A DNA stretch of 64,000 nt from Clostridium sp. Lineage in GTDB: Bacteria; Bacillota; Clostridia; Clostridiales; Clostridiaceae. The translations under genes were made by a program, and so were the position numbers. The DNA lies in contig NZ_JAGHFX010000018.1 of the NCBI RefSeq assembly GCF_017888565.1, positions 100,783 through 164,782 on the forward strand, written 5' to 3'. Under the pieces are notes generated by a model that searched no databases, was not told the origin of the DNA, and worked only from the letters and a program-made list of their open reading frames with translations. This document shows, one piece after another, positions 18,476 to 27,284 of this stretch (position 1 is its first letter; every line of letters begins with the position of its first letter).

Positions 18476-19123
18476 ATGATTATAGTGAAAAAGTCGGTGA
18501 GACTTATATTGGGATTTTTATTATGCGCAAGTTCAACAGTTTTTATGTTAAATTCTAATTTGGGATTATCTCCATGGGATGTTTTCCATCAAGGAATATC
18601 AAATGTAACAGGAATCACTATAGGACAAGCCAGTATATTAACTAGTGTATTGGTTGTTTTATTAGGAATACTATTAAAGCAAAAGATTGGTATAGGAACA
18701 TTACTTAATATATTATTTGTAGGAAAGTTCATAGATATTATTAATGAAAGCAATATAATACCTGTAGCAAATAGCTTATTTTGGGGAATTATAATGATGA
18801 TAATCGGTATGTTTGTTATGGGATATGGATGTTATTTATATATAGGATGTGAAATAGGCTGCGGACCAAGAGATGGAGTAATGATAGGATTAAGTCAAAA
18901 ACTAAATAAGCCAATTAAGATAGTTAGAGGCAGTATAGAAATATCAGTATTAATAATAGGATTTTTTCTTGGTGGAACTGTTGGATTAGGAACATTTATA
19001 AGTGCTGTTGGACTGGGGTATTGCATGCAGGTAATATTTAAGATATGTAAATTTGATGTAGTAAATATTAGGCATAAAGCAATAATGGAAAGTTTAGAGG
19101 TAGTTAATATTTTTAATAAGTAA
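18476..19123 (+). CDS. YczE/YyaS-family integral membrane protein
   Basis: A 215-residue protein with about five membrane segments. The motif set NLGLSPWDVFHQGISNVTG, GCEIGCGPRDG and a glycine-rich fourth helix are typical of YczE-like proteins (DUF6198/YitT-like group). Function is unknown in most species. I chose ATG 18476 because GGGGTGA ends 8 bases upstream; GTG 18464 overlaps it. It is flanked on both sides by near-identical hairpins. Confidence 0.8.
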   Translation: MIIVKKSVRLILGFLLCASSTVFMLNSNLGLSPWDVFHQGISNVTGITIGQASILTSVLVVLLGILLKQKIGIGTLLNILFVGKFIDIINESNIIPVANSLFWGIIMMIIGMFVMGYGCYLYIGCEIGCGPRDGVMIGLSQKLNKPIKIVRGSIEISVLIIGFFLGGTVGLGTFISAVGLGYCMQVIFKICKFDVVNIRHKAIMESLEVVNIFNK

Positions 19124-19125
19124 TA

Positions 19126-19176
19126 ATATGGATATCTTCAAAAAGACAATTATGATTTGAAGATATCCTATATTTA
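19126..19176 (+). terminator. Hairpin copy B, after the YczE-like gene
   Basis: ATATGGATATCTTCAAA and TTTGAAGATATCCTATATTTA are the same arms as copy A with a different loop. A second short hairpin (AAGCACC / GGTGTTT, 19181-19200) with seven Ts follows directly and would complete termination. Confidence 0.7.
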
Positions 19177-19206
19177 TTTAAAGCACCTAATTTGGTGTTT
19201 TTTTAT

Positions 19207-19454
19207 ATAAATATTGAATTTATTTAGTATAATTAAGAAGAAAAAACTAAAAAAGTTTTACTGATTGGAAATATATGTTAGAGTTTTGCTGTAGGAATCA
19301 TAGGTAATTAAAGGGAATATATAATAAAAAGGTTTGAAAAAATAATTATAAAAAGAGGTAAGTTATGGGTGAAATTCAATAATTTTAATATGATAATTTA
19401 CATCTAAAATAAGTATAATTATTGTTAGTAAACTAATAAATTAAGGAGAAAATA
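19207..19454. other. Intergenic region before the polysaccharide cluster
   Basis: About 250 bases without a credible gene. TATAAT at 19414-19419 may be the -10 of the downstream operon, though no good -35 is 17 bases upstream. I looked for a c-di-GMP riboswitch core (GGACGCAAAGCC-like) and did not see one. Confidence 0.4.
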
Positions 19455-22028
19455 ATGAAGAAAAAATATATTAGTATTCTTATTGGAGCATTAATACTTA
19501 GTTCTTTTATAGGAGTTTATATATATAAAAATTACAAAATAGATTCTAAAGAAGGAATAACAAATGTTGTAAAAAAAAATAAATATGATGCATCAAAAGA
19601 AGTAAATGAAGCACAGGAAATTTTTGATATTACAAAAAAATCAGAGGTTATAACGAATATAGATACTAAATCAAATATAGTTTCTTTATCATTTGAAGGA
19701 ATTAATAATAAAGAAACTATGGAAAAGATATTAGATTTACTAGAAAAATATAATGTAAGAGCTACTTTTTTTATTCCGGGAGTAGAAGCAGCAGAAGATT
19801 CTAGTATAGTTGAAATGATTAAAGAAGGTGGACATGATATAGGAAATGGAACACTTTCAGGAATTAATAATATGGAGAACTTATCAAAAGAGGAATTGAT
19901 TTTAGACTTTGCTACTACTAATAAAATTTTAAAGTCAATTGTAGATAAAGATATAGAGTTATTAAAATGCAACTCAACAGTTTATAACGATAATGTGTTA
20001 GCAGCGGCCTTTGCATCAGGAAATAAATATGTTGTTAGTACAGATCATTATTTAAGCTATCAGAGCTTTAAAAATTATGAGCAAGCCTATGGGTATGTAA
20101 AGAATTTATCAAATGGAACTATTTTATCTATAAAATTAGATGGTGTTCTTAATGATTTTGAATATAATAAAGAAATTATGGATAATAAGCCAGCAGTAGA
20201 TAAACAAGCAGGCATAAAAGAAAATTCAGTAAATAAAGAAGATGAAAGAACTATTGATGAAATAGTAGAATGGATACTAAAAGCTATTAAGGAGCAAGAA
20301 AGAGTAGCAGTTAAGTTAAAGGAATTCCCAAGTATTAAAAAATATAATGAATTAAATAATATGGGGATTTATAATAATGAATTATTAAATAATGATATTC
20401 TAAATGGTTCATCTATGGAAAATATAAATAATAGCAATAATATTAATAGTGGTAATTATGAAGACAACAAAAATGATGTAGACAAGATTAATTTTAAAGA
20501 GTTAATAGATAAAAATAATGGTAGGCTTTCTCCTATAGTTTCAAGGTTTTATACAACTCAAGAAGCTTTATCATACACATTTAGAGGATTAAGTAATGAG
20601 AGTGTATTGGATAATGTATTAGAAAGCCTTGATAAGTGTAACGCAAAAGGAACATTTTTTGTTACTAAAAATGAAATAATAAAATATCCAGATAGAATAA
20701 AAAAAATAATAAGAGCTGGACATGAAATTGGAAATGGAGGAATAACAGTTAGCTCTAATTTATTAGATAAAACTATTGAAGAAATATGTAAAGAAATATA
20801 TGAAGTTGATAAGCTATTAAAAGAAAAAGGTATATACACTAACTCATATATGTCTGGATATGGATATTCAAACTCTAAGGTTCAGGAATCCATATCGATA
20901 ATAAACAAGATTGAAGGACTTGAAAATTATGAATTGATTACTTATACAAAGGCACCTATTATAAGTAAATATAAAGATATGAATGCAGATCAAATTATAA
21001 AAGACTATTTTAACGTAAATTCATATGTTTCATTAAGTAAAGGTGAAATAGTATATTTTAGGCTAGATTCTGATTTGTTTAAGGATAATACTGTAATTTC
21101 AAATTTAATTGAAATATTAACAGATAACTATGTAAAAAATGGTTATGCCCATAAATATAATAAAGAGCTACAGGCATATGATTTAGTTAAGAAGCCTTTA
21201 AATTACTCAGTAGTTGAATTGAAAGATATACAAAGTAATTTTGAAAGGTATAATATTTTAACTAATATAAGACCCATGGAGATGAGGTCTTATGATGAAG
21301 CCTTAAATATGATGAAAACTAACTATATAGGAAATAAAGATGTTAATTTAGAAGATTTTAGTGATGATGAAAAGCTAAATATTGATAAAGATGGGACTAT
21401 AGACACCAATGGAGAAAATGTAATATTTTTTACATTTGATGATTGGGGGGGAGATCCAATAGTAAATGAAATATTAGATGTTTTAAATAAACATAATGTT
21501 AAAGCAGGATTTTTTGCTATTTCAAAATATGTAGATATAAATAGTGGTATATCTAATATTAATCCTAATTTACTTAGAACTATTGCCTTAAATGGACATG
21601 ATATAGGAAGTCATAACTATAATCATGAACTCTTAGATACTAATAAATCGGAGCTGGAAAAATCATTAATTAAGTCTTATGATGTTATGTCTAATATAAT
21701 AGGGGATTTGAATTCATTAAGACAGTATTTTAGGCCACCAACATTATTACTAAAAAAGGAAGGTTTGGCAGCGGTATTTGAAAGTGGATATAAATATGCG
21801 ATTAGTGGGAATATTTCTACTCATGATTATGAAAGTACTTCTTCACAAGAAATTTTAGATGCAATTGAGCCAGGATTAGTAGAAGGAAGAGGTAACATAA
21901 TTGTAATGCATATGAATAATCAAAGCTATTATACTGCAGAAGCTATAGATAAATTTCTTACTAATAATGAAAATGGAGTTTATGGAACGAAGTATAAAAT
22001 TGCTAAGTTAAGCGATTATTTAGAATAG
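19455..22028 (+). CDS. Membrane-anchored protein with three NodB deacetylase domains, the last one intact
   Basis: An 857-residue protein with an N-terminal membrane segment (about 5-25) and three polysaccharide-deacetylase (NodB, CE4) repeats. Repeat 1 (about 75-230) has LSFEG and GHDIGNG; repeat 2 (about 370-560) has YTFRG and GHEIGNG. Both lack the catalytic/metal Asp and the His pair. Repeat 3 (about 655-850) is complete: TFDDWGG near 658, SHNYNH near 718 (HxxxH), RPP near 760 and VMHMNNQ near 817. It probably removes acetyl groups from an N-acetylated glycan outside the cell, with repeats 1 and 2 as binding or structural domains (inference). A synthase gene follows 28 bases later. ATG 19455 follows AAGGAG. 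Confidence 0.88.
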   Translation: MKKKYISILIGALILSSFIGVYIYKNYKIDSKEGITNVVKKNKYDASKEVNEAQEIFDITKKSEVITNIDTKSNIVSLSFEGINNKETMEKILDLLEKYNVRATFFIPGVEAAEDSSIVEMIKEGGHDIGNGTLSGINNMENLSKEELILDFATTNKILKSIVDKDIELLKCNSTVYNDNVLAAAFASGNKYVVSTDHYLSYQSFKNYEQAYGYVKNLSNGTILSIKLDGVLNDFEYNKEIMDNKPAVDKQAGIKENSVNKEDERTIDEIVEWILKAIKEQERVAVKLKEFPSIKKYNELNNMGIYNNELLNNDILNGSSMENINNSNNINSGNYEDNKNDVDKINFKELIDKNNGRLSPIVSRFYTTQEALSYTFRGLSNESVLDNVLESLDKCNAKGTFFVTKNEIIKYPDRIKKIIRAGHEIGNGGITVSSNLLDKTIEEICKEIYEVDKLLKEKGIYTNSYMSGYGYSNSKVQESISIINKIEGLENYELITYTKAPIISKYKDMNADQIIKDYFNVNSYVSLSKGEIVYFRLDSDLFKDNTVISNLIEILTDNYVKNGYAHKYNKELQAYDLVKKPLNYSVVELKDIQSNFERYNILTNIRPMEMRSYDEALNMMKTNYIGNKDVNLEDFSDDEKLNIDKDGTIDTNGENVIFFTFDDWGGDPIVNEILDVLNKHNVKAGFFAISKYVDINSGISNINPNLLRTIALNGHDIGSHNYNHELLDTNKSELEKSLIKSYDVMSNIIGDLNSLRQYFRPPTLLLKKEGLAAVFESGYKYAISGNISTHDYESTSSQEILDAIEPGLVEGRGNIIVMHMNNQSYYTAEAIDKFLTNNENGVYGTKYKIAKLSDYLE

Positions 22029-22056
22029 TAAAAGTATTAGAAAAGGAGTTTAAATA

Positions 22057-23940
22057 GTGAAGTTTAGTTATAAAAAAAATAAGAATGACACAGGTATTAT
22101 TAATGATATTCTTTTGAGGCCACGTAGGGATAGGAGATTACTATCTAATGTTCCAGATAAGGAGAGGATCAGAAAAGGCGTTGATCGTAGAGGGCAAAAG
22201 ATATTAGATGAATCTGTAAGTGATTCGAATACATTTATTGATAGAAATAAAGCAGGAATAAGATATCTAATGCAAACTGATATTAAGATTAGCTGCAAAA
22301 GTTCAAAAGAAAATTTTAAATTTATAACAAAGTCTATAGATATTTCTACTACAGGAATGTTAATAGAATTACAAGATAAAAAACAATTAGATATGATTAA
22401 TGGAGCAGATAAAGTAAAATTGCAGTTTAAAATATTACCTGGAGCTATGCCAGAAGGGTATGAAATGAAGGTAAATATAGATGCCAAAAAAGTTAGAAGT
22501 ACAATTGATGAGAATGGTAAAATACTTTGTGGAATAGAGTTTTTAGAAACACTATCAGAATATTCTAATAGAAAAAAAGATAAATATTTTTTATTCATAT
22601 CAAGTTTAATATTATTTTTTATAAGTCTTTTTATAATTTTAATGAGGGCTGAAAGTATAATTTATTTTAAATTTAATAGATGGCTTTATTTATATAGTAT
22701 AATAGCTGCTGTATTTTTATTAAGTAGATATTTATTTGGTGCATTATATAAACCAGTAAATATAGATACTAGCTATACTCCAGGTGTAACGATAATAATT
22801 CCTTGTTTCAATGAAGAGGAATGGATACAAAGAACAATTTTAAGTTGTATTAATCAGGATTATCCAATTGACAAGTTAGAAGTAATAGTGGTAGATGATT
22901 ATTCACATGATAGATCAGTAGAAAAGATAAAAGAGATAGTAGAAGAGTTAAAAAGGGAAAAAAGATTTGATGTTGAAAAAAGATTGAAGTACATTGTACA
23001 AGAAAAGAATATGGGAAAAAGAGAAGCCTTATGTACAGGAGTATTAAATGCAAAGCATGACTTAGTAGTATTCGTTGATTCAGATAGCTTTTTAGATCCT
23101 TTTGCAATTATTAACTTAGTGCAGCCCTTTAAGGATCCTAAAATGGGAGGTGTGTCAGGTAGAACGGATGTTGCTAATACATATACAAATACTTTAACTA
23201 AAATGCAATCAGTTAGATATTATATTGCTTTTAGAATAATGAAAGCAGCAGAAGCATACTTTGATGCGGTTACATGTTTATCAGGGCCACTTTCATGTTA
23301 CAAGAAACAAATAATTATAGATAATATGGAAGCTTGGAGAAATCAGAAATTTTTAGGGCAAAGAGCTACATTTGGTGATGATAGAGCAATGACTAATTTT
23401 GTATTAAGTAAATATAGAACTAGCTATCAAGATACAGCCATTTGTTCTACTATAGTACCTAATAAATATAAAGTATTTTTAAAACAGCAGATGAGGTGGA
23501 AAAGATCTTGGCTTAGAGAATCTATTATTGGTGGAAAGTTTATGTGGAAGAAAGAACCTTTTATGTCCTTATTCTTTTATATTGGATTATTTGTACCTTT
23601 AGCAGCCCCAATAGTAGTAGTATATAATCTTATTTATGTTCCAGTAGTTCATAATGTGTTTCCAACAACTTTTCTTGTTGGTGTATTAATGATGGCTTTG
23701 ATGATGAGCTTTGCGCAAATGTTCTTTAGAAAAAGTACTACTTGGATATTTGGGTTACTATTTTGTTTATACTATGAAGTTGTATTACTTTGGCAAATGC
23801 CTATAGCTTGGGTAACATTTTGGAAATCAACATGGGGAACAAGAATGACTCCAAGTGATGTAGAGGCTAAAAGGAAAAAGGAGCAAAAAAAAGCTACAAA
23901 GAAATTTAATAAAAAGGGAGGAATTAAAAATGAAAAATAA
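22057..23940 (+). CDS. PilZ-GT2 fusion: c-di-GMP-responsive processive polysaccharide synthase
   Basis: A 627-residue membrane glycosyltransferase. An Arg-rich N-terminus (residues 21-45) precedes a PilZ-like domain (about 65-165) with D95-I-S-T-T-G100, the c-di-GMP-binding DxSxxG motif. The partner RxxxR is not clean, with candidate arginines only. Two membrane segments (about 178-196, 208-230) lead to a GT2 domain: TIIIPCFNEEEW, VVDDYSHDRS, DSD 341-343, GDDRAM 440-445 and QQMRW 477-481, the set of cellulose/hyaluronan/PNAG-type processive synthases. C-terminal membrane helices follow. GTG 22057 has AAGGAG 8 bases upstream. The surrounding deacetylases suggest an N-acetylhexosamine polymer (inference). 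Confidence 0.88.
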   Translation: MKFSYKKNKNDTGIINDILLRPRRDRRLLSNVPDKERIRKGVDRRGQKILDESVSDSNTFIDRNKAGIRYLMQTDIKISCKSSKENFKFITKSIDISTTGMLIELQDKKQLDMINGADKVKLQFKILPGAMPEGYEMKVNIDAKKVRSTIDENGKILCGIEFLETLSEYSNRKKDKYFLFISSLILFFISLFIILMRAESIIYFKFNRWLYLYSIIAAVFLLSRYLFGALYKPVNIDTSYTPGVTIIIPCFNEEEWIQRTILSCINQDYPIDKLEVIVVDDYSHDRSVEKIKEIVEELKREKRFDVEKRLKYIVQEKNMGKREALCTGVLNAKHDLVVFVDSDSFLDPFAIINLVQPFKDPKMGGVSGRTDVANTYTNTLTKMQSVRYYIAFRIMKAAEAYFDAVTCLSGPLSCYKKQIIIDNMEAWRNQKFLGQRATFGDDRAMTNFVLSKYRTSYQDTAICSTIVPNKYKVFLKQQMRWKRSWLRESIIGGKFMWKKEPFMSLFFYIGLFVPLAAPIVVVYNLIYVPVVHNVFPTTFLVGVLMMALMMSFAQMFFRKSTTWIFGLLFCLYYEVVLLWQMPIAWVTFWKSTWGTRMTPSDVEAKRKKEQKKATKKFNKKGGIKNEK

Positions 23941-25615
23941 TAGATTTTCTCCTGAGAAAAAAGATAAGATAAAGGTTTTAAGAGGAACATTTCAAGGAAT
24001 AATATTATTTGTGTTATTAATAGTAATTATAAAGTCTGTTTTTACGTTCTCAGAATATAAGCCTTATGATTATAATGAAGCAGCAAATACTGAAGATAAG
24101 GGATTTATTGCTGTATCATATTTTGGAGTAGATAGAACAGGAGATGATACATTAATAAGTACTGAAGTATTAGAAAAGCAATTAAAAGCCTTAAATGATA
24201 ATGGATATGTGACAATAACACAACAAGATATTCTAGATTATTATATTAAGGGAAAGGCTTTACCTAATAAATCATTATTTTTATTATTTGAAGATGGTAG
24301 AAGAGATACAGCTATTTTTTCACAAAAGATTATGGAAAAATATAATTATAAAGCTACAATGCTTACTTACGCAGATAAATTTTCAAAAAATGATCCTAAG
24401 TTTTTAATGCCAAAAGATTTATTAGAATTAGTTGATAGCTCTTATTGGGAACTGGGAACAAATGGCTATAGACTTGGATATATAAATGTTTTTAATAAAG
24501 ATAATAAATATTTAGGACAGTTAACTTCGCAAGAGTTTTCAAAGATATCAGATACAATTAATAGAAAGTATAACCATTATTTAATGGACTTTATAAGAGA
24601 TGAATATAATATTCCAATGGAAACCTATAGTGAAATGGAAGAACGTATCAATAACGATTATAAAGAATTATCAAAAATTTATACTAAAGAGTTTGGAAAT
24701 GTACCAAATTTATATTCTCTTATGCATTCAAATACAGGGCAGTTTGGAACAAATGATAAAGTGAGTTTAATAAATGGTAAATGGATTAAAGAGTTGTTTA
24801 GTATGAATTTTAATAGGGAAGGCTATTCTTTAAATACAAGGGATAACTCAATTTATGATTTAACAAGAATACAGCCTCAAGCATATTGGTCAACTAATCA
24901 TTTATTAATGAGAATATTGGATGATACTAAGGAGAATGTAGAATTTATTGTTGGAGATGAAGAAAAAGCAAGGAATTTCAAAAAAGTAAAAGGAGAAGCA
25001 GAATTTATTGATGATACTATAATATTAACATCATTAATAAGGGATAAGGGGCTTATAAAATTATTAGATAGTGATAATTATAAAGATATTAAAATTTCAT
25101 CAGAGTTAAATGGAAATGTAATAGGTTCTCAAGCTATATATTTTAGAGCAAGCGATGATTTAAAAGATAGTTTGTGTGTTAAGCTTGTTAATAATACTAT
25201 TGAGGTTATAGAAACCTTAAATGGAAGTAAGGAAATATTATTTTCATTGGATTTAAAAGATAATAGGAGTATTGATGATATTGATATAAAAGATCCAGGT
25301 AGTAAGAAGATAGATATAGTTATAAATGATAACAAGCTTAACCTGATGGTAGATGGAAAACTTATAGTAGATGGATTAGAAGTTAGAAATACTAATAAAG
25401 GTGCTATTTACCTAGAATCAGCATGGGGAGAATATGGATACAGTCAAAGAAATATAGCTGATGATGTATATGACGGAGTATTCAAAAAGTTTAATGTATC
25501 TGAAATAAATGATACAATATTATATGATTCATCTTTAAAAGGATTGGATCTTATAAAATATAATGTAAGGATATACTTTAATAAGGTTATAAATTGGTTT
25601 GTAAAACATTTATAA
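23930..25615 (+). CDS. Polysaccharide-deacetylase-like exported protein with degenerate active site
   Basis: A 561-residue protein overlapping the synthase by 11 bases (ATG 23930 after GGAGG). One membrane segment (about 20-40) is followed by a NodB/PgaB-like domain: IAVSYFGVD, YVTITQQDILDYY, LFLLFEDGRRDT. The usual FDDG is FEDG and the SHT..H motif is replaced (ELGTNGYRLGY), so catalysis is doubtful. Residues about 360-550 look like a beta-sandwich (ConA/DUF1080-like, inference) and may bind sugar. Tight overlap with the synthase implies a shared complex. Confidence 0.75.
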   Translation: MKNNRFSPEKKDKIKVLRGTFQGIILFVLLIVIIKSVFTFSEYKPYDYNEAANTEDKGFIAVSYFGVDRTGDDTLISTEVLEKQLKALNDNGYVTITQQDILDYYIKGKALPNKSLFLLFEDGRRDTAIFSQKIMEKYNYKATMLTYADKFSKNDPKFLMPKDLLELVDSSYWELGTNGYRLGYINVFNKDNKYLGQLTSQEFSKISDTINRKYNHYLMDFIRDEYNIPMETYSEMEERINNDYKELSKIYTKEFGNVPNLYSLMHSNTGQFGTNDKVSLINGKWIKELFSMNFNREGYSLNTRDNSIYDLTRIQPQAYWSTNHLLMRILDDTKENVEFIVGDEEKARNFKKVKGEAEFIDDTIILTSLIRDKGLIKLLDSDNYKDIKISSELNGNVIGSQAIYFRASDDLKDSLCVKLVNNTIEVIETLNGSKEILFSLDLKDNRSIDDIDIKDPGSKKIDIVINDNKLNLMVDGKLIVDGLEVRNTNKGAIYLESAWGEYGYSQRNIADDVYDGVFKKFNVSEINDTILYDSSLKGLDLIKYNVRIYFNKVINWFVKHL

Positions 25616-25628
25616 ACAAGAGGTAAAA

Positions 25629-26687
25629 ATGAATATTAAAGAAAATAAAAGAAAAATAATCTTAATAGGAATTATTATCTTATTAGTTGGAGCCGTATAC
25701 TTAAAAAGCGTATTGGTAAAAGATAATAGTATCGAAAATCCAAATAAAATTCCTCAGGAGAAAAATTACGATACTTTTCAAAATATAGATAATTTATCTT
25801 CATGGATAGTGTATTGGGACTTAAATGTAGATAGCGAAATAAATATGCTAAATAAGAAGTTGAGTAGTATTTCATATTTTGCAGTTAATTTTAATCAAAA
25901 TAATGATTTAGTTATGCCTGAAAAATTAAAAGCATATTATGATAAGAAGACGGCATATAATTATGAAAAATATATAACGATCGTAAATGATGTAGTTAAT
26001 GATGATGGTACATCTTCACTAAAGAATAAAGAGATATTAAATATTTTACTTAGTGACAAGTTATCTAGAGAAAATCATATAAATGACATAATTGATTTAG
26101 CTAAAGAATATGGATTTGATGGGATAGAAATTGATTATGAGCAAATTAAAGATGATTTATGGCTATGGGAAAATTATATATTATTTATAAATGAACTATA
26201 TAGCAAAGCTTTAACAAATAATTTAAAATTAAGAGTAGTTTTAGAACCTAATATCCCTATAGATAAGCTTAATTTTACTGAAGGACCTACATACGTAATC
26301 ATGTGTTATAATTTGCATGGATCATTTAGTAAAGCTGGAGAAAAATCAAACAAAGAATTTATTAAAGAATTAATTGATAAGATGAAGAAAGTTCCTGGAG
26401 CAAAAAGTTTTGCAATTCCAACTGGTGGATTCGATTGGAAAGATAATGGTAATACTAAATCAGTATCAGAGATTGAAGCTAAGCAAATATTGAATGAGTA
26501 TGGCATAGAAGCTAAACGAGATGATAAAAGTAAATATTTATATTTTAATTATACGGACAAAGAAAATATCAATCATGAAGTATGGTACGCAGATCAAGTT
26601 ACATTAGAATATTTATCTGAAGTTATTATAGAAGAAGGGTATGATGTTAGCTTGTGGAGATTAGGCGGAAATTTATTTGATAAATAA
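25629..26687 (+). CDS. GH18-like glycoside hydrolase, membrane-anchored
   Basis: A 352-residue protein with an N-terminal membrane segment (about 9-27). The TIM-barrel domain has the GH18 strand-4 motif in form DGIEIDYE (canonical DGxDxDxE, catalytic Glu kept, one Asp replaced by Glu), plus later YVIMCYNLHG and SLWRLGG. The family cuts beta-1,4-linked N-acetylglucosamine glycans such as chitin or peptidoglycan. It is the last gene of the four-gene cluster (13 bases after the previous stop) and is closed by a strong terminator, so it may trim or release the polymer (inference). Confidence 0.8.
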   Translation: MNIKENKRKIILIGIIILLVGAVYLKSVLVKDNSIENPNKIPQEKNYDTFQNIDNLSSWIVYWDLNVDSEINMLNKKLSSISYFAVNFNQNNDLVMPEKLKAYYDKKTAYNYEKYITIVNDVVNDDGTSSLKNKEILNILLSDKLSRENHINDIIDLAKEYGFDGIEIDYEQIKDDLWLWENYILFINELYSKALTNNLKLRVVLEPNIPIDKLNFTEGPTYVIMCYNLHGSFSKAGEKSNKEFIKELIDKMKKVPGAKSFAIPTGGFDWKDNGNTKSVSEIEAKQILNEYGIEAKRDDKSKYLYFNYTDKENINHEVWYADQVTLEYLSEVIIEEGYDVSLWRLGGNLFDK

Positions 26688-26693
26688 GATATG

Positions 26694-26728
26694 AAAAAGA
26701 GAGTTATGATTTTAATAACTCTCTTTTT
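26694..26728 (+). terminator. Terminator of the polysaccharide cluster
   Basis: AAAAAGAGAGTTAT (26694-26707) pairs perfectly with ATAACTCTCTTTTT (26715-26728). Confidence 0.9.
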
Positions 26729-27000
26729 AAATAAGTATAGATATAAATATTAACAAATTACTTTTTATAATATTAATAAGTAATGATTTATGGATATAAT
26801 CACAAAAATTTTCGAAAAATTAAGAATATATTTTTATAAAAAATATTGGTATAATAAAGTAACAATATGTTACAGAAATAAAACAAATTATAAAAAATGA
26901 TATTTGTTTTATTAATTTATAAAAATAGGCTTTATCTAAAAAAGTATTGTAAAATTATATTAAAGTTAGTTTTAAAAGAATTAATGTAGGGGGATAAGAT
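26729..27000. other. A/T-rich intergenic region
   Basis: About 270 bases with no gene. TGGTATAAT near 26848 is a possible extended -10, and the strong AGGGGGATAAG just before 27001 is the ribosome binding site of the next small gene. Nothing else is seen. Confidence 0.4.
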
Positions 27001-27234
27001 ATGTATAAGGTAGAAATAAATGGAGTTCAAATGAAATTTATAAGGGAATTCTTCGATAACTTTGAGGATGATAAGGTTAAGCTTACAGTGCTTGATGATA
27101 GCAATAGAATAAAAATAATTTACTCAGCAGAAACAGGTTTAACCGCTAAGGAGTTAGAATCTTATTTAAAATCAGAATTTAAAACAAAATCAAAATATGG
27201 AATGAGTCTTTATTATACAATTCAAGTAAAATAA
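27001..27234 (+). CDS. Small protein of unknown function
   Basis: A 77-residue soluble protein with alternating charged and hydrophobic residues, starting at an ATG with a strong GGGGGATAAG ribosome binding site. I recognise no family. It lies between the polysaccharide cluster's terminator and the first GH1 gene, 50 bases upstream of the latter, and may share its transcript. Codon use is like the neighbours, so it is probably real. Confidence 0.6.
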   Translation: MYKVEINGVQMKFIREFFDNFEDDKVKLTVLDDSNRIKIIYSAETGLTAKELESYLKSEFKTKSKYGMSLYYTIQVK

Positions 27235-27284
27235 CATATTGAAATAAAATTAAGCTTATTTTTATAAATAGGAGGAAAAAATAA

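Noticed and set aside
19207..19454. c-di-GMP riboswitch upstream of the polysaccharide cluster
   Set aside because: I looked for the conserved GEMM core and saw no match; the region is simple A/T-rich sequence.
19532..19972. 146-codon open frame on the - strand
   Set aside because: It is antisense to the first NodB repeat and has no ribosome binding site.
22068..22598. 176-codon open frame on the - strand
   Set aside because: It is antisense to the PilZ-like domain of the synthase gene; its composition is the Ser/Leu/Ile-rich pattern of A/T-rich shadows.
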